Shown: positions 36,926-46,704, numbered from the stretch's first letter. The stretch: 64,000 nucleotides of DNA from Marinomonas algarum (GCF_020532605.1 NZ_JAJATW010000003.1:1-64000), one strand, 5' to 3'. A program made the numbers and translations. The notes: generated from the letters alone by a model not told the origin.

Positions 36926-38338
36926 ATGAAGATCACTCACCTCGTTTGGCTGCGTAATGATCTACGCTGGACCGACAACCCAGCACTTTATTTCGCCTCT
37001 CTGGCTGCTCAATCAACAAACGACGGCATCGCGGTATTGGTGACTCCCACGCCAGCCCAATGGCGCGAGCACAACGAATCCGACGCAAAGAACAGTTTGC
37101 GCGCGGGTCTGATTAGCCACTTATCTAAAGCCCTTGCAGAGCGAGGTATTCCCCTTCATTGCTTAGACACAGACTCCTTTGAATCAGCGCCGAATCGTAT
37201 TCGAGACTTTTGCCTAGAAAACAGCATCCAACATATTTGGTTTAACAGTGACATTCCTGTTCATGAGCAGCAACGAGATCAGGCTGTTTGCGCGTTATTA
37301 AACGAACACCATATAGAAAGCCATATCCAAGCCGCAGACTTACTTGTTTCTCAACCCGTGCTTAGCCAGCAAGGCACTCCCTTTAAAGTCTTCACGCCTT
37401 TCTTTAATAAATGGGTCACACTGCTCGCCCAACAAGATATCACGCCATTACCAGCACCGGAGACACAAGCACCCGCTCTTTCATGGGAACCGCTGCACTT
37501 TGACTGGGAAACAAAGTATCGCGACGATTTGTGGCCGGCAGACCAAGAGATCGCCAAACAGAAACTGTGGCAATTTTGCCATCATAAAGAGCGTCATTAT
37601 CAAGCCAAAAGAGATTATCCCATTGAACCCGGTACCAGTACCTTGTCGCCTTACCTTGCTCTCGGCGCATTAGGGCCAAGACAATGTCTTGAAGCCATTT
37701 TCTATACCTGCAACCAAGAAGAAAAGCGCTGGCAAGACAGCATCTGGCTAAAAGAACTCGCTTGGCGTGATTTTTATCGTCAATTAATGGGACACTTTCC
37801 AACCTTGTCCATGAATCGTCCCTTTAAACCTGAAACCGATGCTCTCACATGGCGTCAAAACGAGAGTGAGTTTAAAGCGTGGTGTGAGGGTAAAACCGGC
37901 TTTCCCATTGTGGATGCCGCCATGCGCCAACTCAATCAAACCGGCTGGATGCACAATCGACTACGGATGATCACCGCAAGCTTTTGTACGAAATTATTGT
38001 TTGCCGATTGGCGACAAGGGGAAGCGTATTTTATGAGCCGATTAATTGACGGTGAGTTTGCTGCCAATAATGGCGGTTGGCAATGGAGTGCGTCAACAGG
38101 CTGTGACGCTGCCCCTTACTTTCGCGTCTTCAATCCAACCAGACAATCCGAGACCTATGATAAAGAAGGTGACTTTATTCGACGCTTTGTACCGGAGCTG
38201 GCCAAACTCGACGCTAAATCTATCCACAACCCCAAACCAGAACAACGCCGTCGTTGTGGTTATCCTGACCCAGTGATTGATTACAAATCGTCACGCCTGG
38301 CGGCTATCGCTGCTTTTGATGCTCTAAAAGGTAAGTAA
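36926..38338 (+). CDS. phrB: Deoxyribodipyrimidine (CPD) photolyase, class I
   Basis: A 470-residue photolyase that uses blue or near-UV light to split cyclobutane pyrimidine dimers. The antenna domain opens THLVWLRNDLRWTDNPAL; the FAD domain has ERHYQAKRDYPIEPGTSTLSPYLALGALGPRQC, WLKELAWRDFYRQLM, and the strongly conserved GWMHNRLRMITASFCTKLL and NGGWQWSASTGCDAAPYFRVFNP. The ATG at 36926 matches the normal photolyase start; the open frame from 36836 overlaps the desulfidase gene and looks artificial. Third gene of the set facing the LitR-like regulator. Confidence 0.94.
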   Translation: MKITHLVWLRNDLRWTDNPALYFASLAAQSTNDGIAVLVTPTPAQWREHNESDAKNSLRAGLISHLSKALAERGIPLHCLDTDSFESAPNRIRDFCLENSIQHIWFNSDIPVHEQQRDQAVCALLNEHHIESHIQAADLLVSQPVLSQQGTPFKVFTPFFNKWVTLLAQQDITPLPAPETQAPALSWEPLHFDWETKYRDDLWPADQEIAKQKLWQFCHHKERHYQAKRDYPIEPGTSTLSPYLALGALGPRQCLEAIFYTCNQEEKRWQDSIWLKELAWRDFYRQLMGHFPTLSMNRPFKPETDALTWRQNESEFKAWCEGKTGFPIVDAAMRQLNQTGWMHNRLRMITASFCTKLLFADWRQGEAYFMSRLIDGEFAANNGGWQWSASTGCDAAPYFRVFNPTRQSETYDKEGDFIRRFVPELAKLDAKSIHNPKPEQRRRCGYPDPVIDYKSSRLAAIAAFDALKGK

Positions 38339-38482
38339 TAGGGTGAAAAGTGGGTATTTTGAGGCAAAAAAGCATCGAAATGTCCACTTTTGTTTTGAAC
38401 TGTAATATTTTTTAAACTTCGCTTTTCCCCGCTTCAACAACGTCATATAATCCGTAAAAATTTTTAGGGGGTTATTGACGTT

Positions 38483-38965
38483 ATGCCTGATTCACCACAA
38501 CACCTACACGATGTCCTTGTTCACTTGCGACGCATCATTCGTGCAACCGATTTGCAATCTAAACGCGTGGTTAAAGCCTGTGGTTTAACTATTCCACAGA
38601 TTATGGTTTTACGATCAATAGAAGAACTTGGGGACGTCACTGTACGCCGTATCTCTGACAGTGTTTCCTTGAGTCAAGCCACAGTGACGACCATATTGAA
38701 TCGTCTTGAGGATCGAAAATTCGTTGAGCGCGTTCGCGGGCAAAAAGACAAACGCATTGTAAATGCTAGGCTCACGGTGGAAGGTAAGGCTATTCTAGAC
38801 ACTGCTCCTCCTTTATTACACGAAAAATTTGTTGATGAATTTGAATCGCTAGAAGGTTGGGAACAAACCCAAGTGTTATCCTCTTTGCAACGTATTGCCA
38901 TGATGATGGATGCCGAGCACATTGATGCCGCACCTATGCTAGACATTAATTCCCCCACTATTTAG
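38483..38965 (+). CDS. MarR-family regulator, possibly EctR-like
   Basis: A 160-residue MarR regulator. The winged helix (about residues 35-105) reads LTIPQIMVLRSIEELGDVTVRRISDSVSLSQATVTTILNRLEDRKFVERVRGQKDKR. The length and start (LHDVLVHLRRIIRATDLQSKRVVKACGLT) recall EctR-type regulators that repress ectoine genes in halotolerant bacteria. It lies 439 bp upstream of the glycine betaine-type importer and about 6.6 kb from ectA, both with a shared upstream motif. AGGGGG precedes the ATG at about 11 bp. Control of either operon is an inference. Confidence 0.8.
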   Translation: MPDSPQHLHDVLVHLRRIIRATDLQSKRVVKACGLTIPQIMVLRSIEELGDVTVRRISDSVSLSQATVTTILNRLEDRKFVERVRGQKDKRIVNARLTVEGKAILDTAPPLLHEKFVDEFESLEGWEQTQVLSSLQRIAMMMDAEHIDAAPMLDINSPTI

Positions 38966-39404
38966 AACAATACTTCCCTTTTAAAAAATCTCTTTCACTC
39001 TTTAAGCCCGTCAATATAAGCAGAGTAGTAACCAGCGATAAACGCTTTACTCTTACTCTGCTGTCTCTGTTGTTTTTTGCTCGCTTTACTAACACCTTCT
39101 TGGTCAAAAATGTCTTTTTCCTGACAAAACGTCTTCATACTTTTCCCATATCTTTTGCTTAACTGTCCTTAAAGTTATTCACCTATTTCTTTCTACTTGA
39201 AAATGGTTCTCGCAGAAATGTGGATAAAACACCATTTTTTCACATCAAAAAAATAACACACCATAAAACATAAGCTATTGTTTTATATGAAATAAAAACA
39301 TCTATTAACAAAAAGCAACAACAACAAATTGATATAACTGCTTAGATGTGTAAACTAATTATAGTTTGATGACTAATATTTTGACTCATAACAGGAACAT
39401 AAAA
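38966..39404. other. Upstream control region of the betaine-type ABC importer
   Basis: 439 bp, increasingly AT-rich toward the importer. It contains TTTATATGAAATAAA at 39282-39296, identical to the ectA upstream copy. No terminator for the MarR gene or clear promoter boxes could be assigned with confidence. Confidence 0.45.
39282..39296 (+). promoter_or_regulatory. Candidate osmoregulatory motif, second copy
   Basis: TTTATATGAAATAAA, identical to 31953-31967 upstream of ectA, about 110 bp before the importer's first gene. A shared site for one regulator of compatible-solute genes is a reasonable reading, but the AT-rich context leaves chance possible. Confidence 0.45.
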
Positions 39405-40406
39405 ATGTATAAAAAAAGCATTATTGCGGGTCTTATGACACTCGCGGCCACGTCCTCTTTTGCTGCAACAAATTGTGGAAAAGTTGAGATTGCTGACATG
39501 AATTGGAACTCTGCATCCCTCATGGCGAACATCGATAAATTCATTCTGACCCATGGTTACGGCTGTGATGCAGAATTGATTCCAGGCGATACCATGCCGA
39601 CCAGTACTTCTATGGCAGAAAAAGGCCAGCCAGATATTGCCCCAGAGCTATGGACCAACGCGGTAGAAGCCTTAATTAACCGTGGCGTAGAAGATGGTAA
39701 GCTAAGTATCGCAGGTAAATCTTTATCCGACGGCGGTGAAGAAGGTTTTTGGGTACCTAAATACATGGTTGAAGAAAACCCTGAACTGGCAACCATTTCT
39801 GGCATTAAAAAATACGCAAAGGACTTCCCAAGTTCTGAAGACCCTTCTGTCTCCGCTTTCTACGGCTGCCCCGCTGGTTGGGCATGTCAAATTACCGGTG
39901 GCAACTTATTTAAAGCCATGAACTTAGAAGAAGCAGGATTTGAATTGATCGACCCAGGTTCCTCTGCCGGTTTATCAGGTTCTTTAAGCCGCGCGTATGA
40001 GCGTGAAGAGTCTTGGTTCGGTTATTACTGGGCACCGACAGCAATTCTTGGTAAATACGACATGGTTAAGGTCGACTTCGAAAGCGGTATTGATGCAGAA
40101 CACTACAAGGGCTGTATCTCTGAAGAAAGCTGCATAGACCCTCAAGTGACCATGTTCCCGCCTTCTCCTGTTTACACAGTAACGACCGCAAACTTCAAGA
40201 AATCAAATCCTAACGCATACCAATACACAACACAGCGTTCGCTAACCAATGATCAAATGAATATGTTGTTGGCTTGGATGGAAGACAATCAGGCAGATGG
40301 TCAATATGCTGCTGAAAATTTCATGTTTAGCTACCCAGAGATTTGGTCACAGTGGGTCAGTAAAGACGTGCAAGCGAAAATTGATAACGCACTCGACAGC
40401 CTCTAA
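39405..40406 (+). CDS. proX: Glycine betaine/proline-type periplasmic binding protein (ProX/OpuAC family)
   Basis: A 333-residue secreted protein. The signal peptide is MYKKSIIAGLMTLAATSSFAA. The mature part carries OpuAC-type features: KVEIADMNWNSASLMANIDKFIL, GDTMPTSTSMAEKGQPDIAPELW, and repeated tryptophans that often cage the quaternary ammonium group. Four or more cysteines (for example CPAGWACQI and CISEESCID) could form disulfides. ATG at 39405 follows AGGAAC and starts the signal peptide exactly; the frame is open 13 residues further. First gene of an ABC importer. Betaine, choline or proline-type ligand is likely; the exact one is not visible. Confidence 0.87.
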   Translation: MYKKSIIAGLMTLAATSSFAATNCGKVEIADMNWNSASLMANIDKFILTHGYGCDAELIPGDTMPTSTSMAEKGQPDIAPELWTNAVEALINRGVEDGKLSIAGKSLSDGGEEGFWVPKYMVEENPELATISGIKKYAKDFPSSEDPSVSAFYGCPAGWACQITGGNLFKAMNLEEAGFELIDPGSSAGLSGSLSRAYEREESWFGYYWAPTAILGKYDMVKVDFESGIDAEHYKGCISEESCIDPQVTMFPPSPVYTVTTANFKKSNPNAYQYTTQRSLTNDQMNMLLAWMEDNQADGQYAAENFMFSYPEIWSQWVSKDVQAKIDNALDSL

Positions 40407-40487
40407 TTTTCTTTTCAATGCTGACCGAGCCGTGCTGATCAAGACAGCACGGCCTTTTAATTTGCTTTACACCTTGAGAATGAAATT

Positions 40488-41387
40488 ATGATAGACAGTT
40501 CTTGGTTAACAGAATTTCCCGATATGAGTCGACGCGAATTACTCGCGATCAGACAAACACTTGACGGTGCTTATCGGAACTTTTCCCGTAACTACGGCGA
40601 ATCGATTGAAAACTTCTTTGACCCGCTCTTATACTTTTTGGTTTGGTTTGAGAACCTCTTAATTGAAACCCCGTGGTGGATTGTTCTAGCGGCTATTGTC
40701 GGTCTTGTATACGCTGCAACACGTTCTTGGAAACTGTGCACCGGTGTACTGACGGCTTTTCTTGCCATTGGTTATTTTGGTATGTGGGAAGACACGATGC
40801 GAACGTTAAGCATCATCACCGTCTGTACTATCCTCTCTATTTGTATTGGTATTCCAATTGGGATACTGATGGCGCGATCTGACAGAGCGAAATCTATCAT
40901 TACGCCGCTGCTTGATATCATGCAAACCATGCCGGCCTTCGTGTATTTGATCCCTGTGGTCATGCTGCTAGGCATTGGTCGAATCCCAGGCGTCATTGCC
41001 GTGGTGATCTATGCCATTCCTCCGGTGATCCGATTAACAAACTTAGGCATACGCCTAGTGAACAAAGAGACACTGGAAGCCGCCACCGCTTACGGTGCTA
41101 CGCCAACACAACGTCTATTTGGTGTACAAATTCCATTGGCAATGCCAACCATCATGGCAGGTATCAACCAAACCATTATGATGGCACTGGCTATGGTTGT
41201 GGTCGCTTCTATGATTGGGGTGAAAGGCCTCGGTCAACCCGTATTAAAATCGATCACTAACCAATACTTCACCCTTGGGCTTTTAAATGGTTTAGCGATT
41301 GTCGCCCTAGCCATCATCTTTGACCGCGTTTCTCAGAGCTACGCAAAACGCGCACAAAAACACCTTGAAGGGACTGAGAATGGATAA
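40488..41387 (+). CDS. proW: Glycine betaine/proline-type ABC permease
   Basis: A 299-residue permease with about six hydrophobic helices after a cytoplasmic N-terminus. The coupling loop NKETLEAATAYGATPTQRLFGVQIPLAMPTIMAGINQTIMMALAMVVVASMIGVKGLGQPV is the ProW/OpuAB signature. GIPIGILMARSDRAKSIITPLLDIMQTMPAFVYLIPVVMLLGIG matches the first core segment. It follows proX by 81 bp and overlaps proV by eight bases. Works at the inner membrane with ProX and ProV in osmoprotectant uptake. Confidence 0.92.
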   Translation: MIDSSWLTEFPDMSRRELLAIRQTLDGAYRNFSRNYGESIENFFDPLLYFLVWFENLLIETPWWIVLAAIVGLVYAATRSWKLCTGVLTAFLAIGYFGMWEDTMRTLSIITVCTILSICIGIPIGILMARSDRAKSIITPLLDIMQTMPAFVYLIPVVMLLGIGRIPGVIAVVIYAIPPVIRLTNLGIRLVNKETLEAATAYGATPTQRLFGVQIPLAMPTIMAGINQTIMMALAMVVVASMIGVKGLGQPVLKSITNQYFTLGLLNGLAIVALAIIFDRVSQSYAKRAQKHLEGTENG

Positions 41388-42552
41388 CACACGCGAAACA
41401 TTGATTGAAATTGAAGGCCTCTACCAAATATTTGGCCCTGATGCGAAAAACGTTTTACCGAAAGTAAAAGCCGGTGCGTCAAAAGAAGATATCCTAGCGG
41501 AAACTGGCCACACCATCGGTTTACAAGACATTAACCTAAGCGTTAAACGTGGTGAAATATTCGTTATCATGGGCCTATCGGGCTCAGGCAAGTCTACCCT
41601 TATTCGTCACTTCAACCGCTTGATAGATCCAACCGCGGGCAAGATCAAGGTCGAAGGCGACGACATCATGGAATTGCCAATCAAAGAACTCACCACCTTT
41701 AGACGTCACAAAATGGCCATGGTATTTCAGCATTTTGGTCTTATGCCACACCGTTGTGTACTGGATAACGTGGGTTATGGTTTATTGATCAAGGGCGAAA
41801 AACGCGCCGAATGGAAACCCAAAGCAGTAGATTGGCTGGAAACCGTTGGTTTAGCAGGCTACGAAGATCAATTCCCTTCACAGCTTTCTGGTGGTCAGCA
41901 ACAGCGTGTCGGCTTGGCTCGTGCCTTGTGTACCGATGCCGAAATTTTACTAATGGACGAAGCTTTCTCCGCTCTTGATCCCTTGATCCGCAGTGAAATG
42001 CAGGAGCAGCTGATCGACTTGCAAGAGAACCTACAAAAGACCATTATCTTTATCACCCATGATCTCGACGAAGCCTTACGTCTTGGCGACCGAATCGCGG
42101 TATTAAAAGACGGTAAATTGGTCCAAGTCGGCACCCCAGTTGATATTGTACTGAAACCAGAAGATGAGTATGTCAGAGCCTTTGCAAAAGACGTTAACCG
42201 CGCCAGAGCGCTCACAGTGCAAACCATCATGACCGCTGACACCAGCAAGTTAGAAGGTATTAGTGCGAAAGACGTTCGTGATAGTTTCCCTGCCGATCGT
42301 AACCACGCATTCGTATTCAACAACAATGCTTATCAAGGTGTGTTAACCAAGCAACAACTGGACGACATGCAAGATGACGATTTACTAGAAACCGCGCTGA
42401 TCAAGGTGCCAACCGTACGTCGAACCAACTTGTTACAAGACGTTATCCCACTGTCTTTGAACACACGCTTTGATCTTCCCGTAGTCAATAAACAGGGTGA
42501 GCTTAAGGGTCGAGTAGAAGCCAGTAAATTGGCAGATGTCTTGTCTCCCTAA
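41380..42552 (+). CDS. proV: Glycine betaine/proline-type ABC ATPase
   Basis: A 390-residue ATPase of the ProV/OpuAA type. Walker A GLSGSGKST, Q-loop AMVFQHFGLMPHR, signature LSGGQQQRVGLARAL, Walker B ILLMDEAFSALDPLIR and switch histidine IFITHDLDEAL are intact. The N-terminal leader (FGPDAKNVLPKVKAGASKEDILAETGHTIGLQDINL) is typical of ProV. The C-terminal 110 residues hold a CBS-like pair (MTADTSKLEGI...; VINKQGELKGRVEASKL), which in relatives senses ionic strength. ATG at 41380 lies inside the permease stop region, giving an 8-bp overlap. Confidence 0.93.
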   Translation: MDNTRETLIEIEGLYQIFGPDAKNVLPKVKAGASKEDILAETGHTIGLQDINLSVKRGEIFVIMGLSGSGKSTLIRHFNRLIDPTAGKIKVEGDDIMELPIKELTTFRRHKMAMVFQHFGLMPHRCVLDNVGYGLLIKGEKRAEWKPKAVDWLETVGLAGYEDQFPSQLSGGQQQRVGLARALCTDAEILLMDEAFSALDPLIRSEMQEQLIDLQENLQKTIIFITHDLDEALRLGDRIAVLKDGKLVQVGTPVDIVLKPEDEYVRAFAKDVNRARALTVQTIMTADTSKLEGISAKDVRDSFPADRNHAFVFNNNAYQGVLTKQQLDDMQDDDLLETALIKVPTVRRTNLLQDVIPLSLNTRFDLPVVNKQGELKGRVEASKLADVLSP

Positions 42553-42585
42553 GCCCTCTGGCGTTTCTTACGAAAACTCAGACAT

Positions 42586-42616
42586 AAAAATGGCCGTTTC
42601 ATACGGCCATTTTTTT
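42586..42616. terminator. Terminator between proV and dapB
   Basis: AAAAATGGCCGT pairs with ACGGCCATTTTT across a short TTCAT loop, with a T run after it. It lies about 35 bp past proV and before the convergent dapB. Confidence 0.85.
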
Positions 42617-42656
42617 GGTCTTTTGTCTTTTGTCTTTTATAAGTGCATTGTATCGA

Positions 42657-43511
<855 letters not shown>

Positions 43512-43551
43512 TCAGCATTAAAAGATCAGAAGGCATGGACTCAGACATAAA

Positions 43552-43571
43552 AAAAGGGCCGAAGCCCTTTT
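43552..43571 (-). terminator. Terminator of pomAB
   Basis: AAAAGGGC (43552-43559) pairs with GCCCTTTT (43564-43571) across a CGAA loop (TTCG on the minus strand). On the minus strand it ends in a long T run, 15 bp after the pomB stop. Confidence 0.85.
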
Positions 43572-43586
43572 ATTCACTGTTTCATC

Positions 43587-44579
43587 TTAAAATATTTCAT
43601 TAGGTGTTAACTCTTCAATCATATCTCGATCAAATTCAATCACACCATCAGAAGGAATATCATCCACCGTATTTTGTACTACCGGGCGTGAGGTATCATT
43701 TTGTTTTATCACAATTTCCACACGTCGATTGGTGGCACGCCTAGCCGACGTATCGTTTGCGACCAAAGGTCTGGTATCAGCGTATCCCGTTACAGCAAAT
43801 CGGCCTTGGTCCAGCTGCCCTGTAGCAAACAGTTCTTCTGCGACGGAAATAGCACGCGCCGATGATAACTGCCAATTTGACCGGAAACGACGACTGTCTA
43901 TTGGTATATTATCAGTGTGCCCTTCAACAGAAATTGTCCCTTGAATGCCAACTAACACATCACGAATAAGCGCGACCACAGGAATAAAGTCATAGTTTAA
44001 TTCTGCCGAACCGGACTCAAATGAGCCTTGGTCTTTGATTCGAATAGTAATGGTTTCTTCTTGTGTTTCAATTTCAACCAGGCCTTTTGAAATCTCTTCG
44101 TCCATCAAGGCCGCAATCATCTTCGCGTCTTCTTCCGTCTGTTGAATCTTCTTTTCTCGCTCCAAATCAGCACGAGATTTATCCACAAAGGTATCGGGTG
44201 AAGGTGAACCAGACGACTCTCTTTGATCTGTACTGGCGGTTTCAGGTTTACAAATCACTTCCAGTGTCTGTTCAGGCACATCATCGGTTGTTTGCTTTAC
44301 CTCGTTAATCGGAGTCGGTTCCGTTTTACCTGGACTAAACTCCTGAGCAATCACCGACGTTCCCATAGGAATAGCGTCCGCTTCGACATCACGCTGGACA
44401 CCAAACGCGGTGCTTAAAGAACCTGCAATTTGCTTAAACTTAATCACGTCCATTTCCGCAAAAGACAGCAAGAGTACAAAGAAACACATCAGCAACGACA
44501 TTAAATCGGCAAAGGTTCCCATGTAAGCGGGCAGGCCTTCTACACATTCGGGACAATCTTGTTCTTCTTCATCACTCAT
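43587..44579 (-). CDS. pomB: Sodium-type flagellar motor stator protein PomB
   Basis: A 330-residue MotB/PomB protein. One N-terminal membrane helix, ADLMSLLMCFFVLLLSFAEMD, begins with the ion-binding aspartate Asp25. The plug and linker (VIKFKQIAGSLSTAFGVQRD through IAQEFSPGKTEPTPI) closely match PomB of Vibrio. The C-terminal OmpA-like peptidoglycan-binding domain shows VEGHTDNIPI and NRRVEIVI. A cysteine-containing DCPECVEG leader precedes the helix. It pairs with PomA to turn the flagellum using Na+. Two CDS of the operon are 26 bp apart. Sodium rather than proton drive is inferred from similarity. Confidence 0.9.
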   Translation of the reverse strand: MSDEEEQDCPECVEGLPAYMGTFADLMSLLMCFFVLLLSFAEMDVIKFKQIAGSLSTAFGVQRDVEADAIPMGTSVIAQEFSPGKTEPTPINEVKQTTDDVPEQTLEVICKPETASTDQRESSGSPSPDTFVDKSRADLEREKKIQQTEEDAKMIAALMDEEISKGLVEIETQEETITIRIKDQGSFESGSAELNYDFIPVVALIRDVLVGIQGTISVEGHTDNIPIDSRRFRSNWQLSSARAISVAEELFATGQLDQGRFAVTGYADTRPLVANDTSARRATNRRVEIVIKQNDTSRPVVQNTVDDIPSDGVIEFDRDMIEELTPNEIF

Positions 44580-44605
44580 TATTTTATCCGCTTACCCATA
44601 AAATA

Positions 44606-45361
44606 TTATTCACGTTCGGTTCTTTTGCTCTCAGGAATGTACGTTTTCAACGCACCATCCAAAATACGAGGGTTCTGACCAGACTGAATGGCTAACAAGG
44701 CATCCATAATCATTTTTTGACAAAGCAGCTCTTCATCCGCTCGGATACCGAGCTTGGCAGAAATAGGCAAGCACACCATGTTTGCCAACATGGCACCGTA
44801 TAAGGTCGTCAACAAGGCCACCGCCATAGCAGGGCCAATCGCTTTAGGATCAGACATATTAGCCAGCATTTGCACCAGACCCACCAAGGTACCTATCATG
44901 CCCATAGCAGGCCCAACATCACCGAACGATTTAAACACCTTGGCACCCGAGACATGCCGCGCGTAGGATTGATTCATATCCTTCGACAGCTGACTTTTGA
45001 CCACATTACCGTCGTGGCCATCCACCAGCATTTGAATCCCTTTTGACAAAAAGGGGTGGCTGACTTCTTTGCCTTCTAATGAAAGCAGTCCACCCTTACG
45101 TGCTTCGTCGGCTAGTCCATAGATTTCATCAATCAAGGTGTCCAAAGGAACACTTTTAAACATGAAGGCTTTTGCTGCAACCTTGCCTGCGCCCAAGAAC
45201 TGAGACAAAGGGTATTGCATCAATATCACAAACAATGACCCCACCAGCACAATCAGTGTCGAGGCAACATCGAGAAACATCCCAGCCGATCCACCCACAA
45301 AGATGGCCGCGATAATAACGATAAACGATCCTACAAGTCCTATTAACGTTGCGATATCCAC
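44606..45361 (-). CDS. pomA: Sodium-type flagellar motor stator protein PomA
   Basis: A 251-residue MotA/PomA protein with four membrane helices: two near residues 1-55 (MDIATLIGLVGSFIVIIAAIFVGGS and ASTLIVLVGSLFVILMQYPL) and two near 145-200 (VGPAMGMIGTLVGLVQMLANM and AVALLTTLYGAMLANMVCLP). The cytoplasmic loop between carries charged residues that contact FliG. KAFMFKSVPLDTLIDEI resembles the PomA loop. It is transcribed ahead of pomB. Ribosome site is AGGAG in the leader. No other flagellar gene is adjacent. Confidence 0.9.
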   Translation of the reverse strand: MDIATLIGLVGSFIVIIAAIFVGGSAGMFLDVASTLIVLVGSLFVILMQYPLSQFLGAGKVAAKAFMFKSVPLDTLIDEIYGLADEARKGGLLSLEGKEVSHPFLSKGIQMLVDGHDGNVVKSQLSKDMNQSYARHVSGAKVFKSFGDVGPAMGMIGTLVGLVQMLANMSDPKAIGPAMAVALLTTLYGAMLANMVCLPISAKLGIRADEELLCQKMIMDALLAIQSGQNPRILDGALKTYIPESKRTERE

Positions 45362-45536
45362 ACACGTCTCCTAACAATAAAGCTATAATACAACCCACAT
45401 ATTGATACAATTCTATACGAAAGACCGATGAAGAATGACATCTTCTTACAGATAATTTGTAATTTTCCATTAACAGCCTCTCGAACAGCATGCCTTTTTC
45501 TGCTAAAAAGCGAGGGTTTAAATAAGAGTCGTCACT

Positions 45537-45779
45537 ATGTCACGAAAAACCAGCGTCCGATACTTTGAAGAAAACCTTGGTGAATTGGATACCCTAGTTA
45601 CTCAACTTGAATCCAATCAACTGTCTTTAGAAGAAGCGTTAAAAGCCTTTGAAAAAGGCGTTAAGCTTAGCCAAGAATGCCAGTCTGTTCTGACACAGGC
45701 AGAGCAGAAAGTTCAAATTTTGATGGAAAAACAACATGGCGAGCAACTAGAACCCTTTGATCCGGAGCATACTTCGTGA
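45537..45779 (+). CDS. xseB: Exodeoxyribonuclease VII small subunit
   Basis: An 80-residue helical protein with the XseB core FEENLGELDTLVTQLESNQLSLEEALKAFEKGVKLSQECQ. It joins XseA to form a single-strand exonuclease. It is in the conserved order xseB-ispA-dxs. Its TGA overlaps the GTG start of ispA by three bases, implying translational coupling. Confidence 0.93.
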   Translation: MSRKTSVRYFEENLGELDTLVTQLESNQLSLEEALKAFEKGVKLSQECQSVLTQAEQKVQILMEKQHGEQLEPFDPEHTS

Positions 45780-46654
45780 CCCTTGATGATTTCTCTCTTT
45801 ATGCACGCTCTCGAGTGGATAACTACTTAACTCAATCACTCAGAAATTATGAGCCTGCAACCCATTTGCAAAGTGCGATGGCTTACAGTTTGTTTAATGG
45901 TGGCAAGCGTGTACGTCCAATGCTGACCTATGCCGCTGCGGCATTATTTGGTGAGGCAAACACCTTGACCGACGCCAGCGCTGCGGCCGTCGAGTCTATT
46001 CATGCTTACTCCTTAGTCCATGATGATCTTCCAGCCATGGACGACGATGACTTACGTCGTGGCAAACCCACTTGCCATATACAGTTTGACGAGGCGACAG
46101 CGATTTTAGCCGGCGACGCTTTGCAAACCTTTGCTTTTGAATTACTCAGTCACGTTAAACACGAACACCTAGATCGCCAACTCCAGCTTATCCAGGAGCT
46201 TGTCTATGGATCAGGTCGGCACGGTATGGTCACAGGCCAGATGATTGATCTGTCAAACGTCAATAAAAGCATGGATATTCACGCCTTAGAAAAAATGCAT
46301 CAACACAAAACAGGCGCCTTGATTAGAGCCAGCATTCGTATGGGTGCCATCAGCACAGGGGCAACAGCGAATGACCTTATCGCCCTTGATCATTATGCCA
46401 ACGCTATCGGATTGGCTTTTCAAGTTCAAGACGACATCATCGACATCACCAGTGACACCACAACGCTGGGGAAAAACCAGTTTTCCGATGAGGACGCCAA
46501 CAAGCCCACCTACCCTAAGTTACTCGGACTAGAGGGCGCACAAGCCTTGGCGCAAGACTTGAACAAACAGGCTATAACGACTATTTCTCAATTTGGTGAT
46601 GCTGCGCAACCATTAGTTGAGCTTGCTAACTATATTATTGGCCGCAACCACTGA
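45776..46654 (+). CDS. ispA: Farnesyl diphosphate synthase (geranyltranstransferase)
   Basis: A 292-residue prenyl synthase that condenses IPP with DMAPP and GPP to farnesyl diphosphate. It holds the two aspartate-rich motifs, DDLPAMDDDDLRRG (near residue 83) and QDDIIDITSD (near 220), plus GGKRVRPMLTYAAA and the M-x-x-GQMIDL motif. A GTG start overlaps xseB, and dxs follows 32 bp later, so the isoprenoid precursor genes form one operon. Confidence 0.94.
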   Translation: MTLDDFSLYARSRVDNYLTQSLRNYEPATHLQSAMAYSLFNGGKRVRPMLTYAAAALFGEANTLTDASAAAVESIHAYSLVHDDLPAMDDDDLRRGKPTCHIQFDEATAILAGDALQTFAFELLSHVKHEHLDRQLQLIQELVYGSGRHGMVTGQMIDLSNVNKSMDIHALEKMHQHKTGALIRASIRMGAISTGATANDLIALDHYANAIGLAFQVQDDIIDITSDTTTLGKNQFSDEDANKPTYPKLLGLEGAQALAQDLNKQAITTISQFGDAAQPLVELANYIIGRNH

Positions 46655-46704
46655 TATAATAATCGGCTAATTAGACTGACCTATACGTGATGATACCTGT
46701 GCCT

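Noticed and set aside
43587..45361. MotAB proton-type stator.
   Set aside because: Linker and membrane segments match PomA and PomB of Vibrio more closely.
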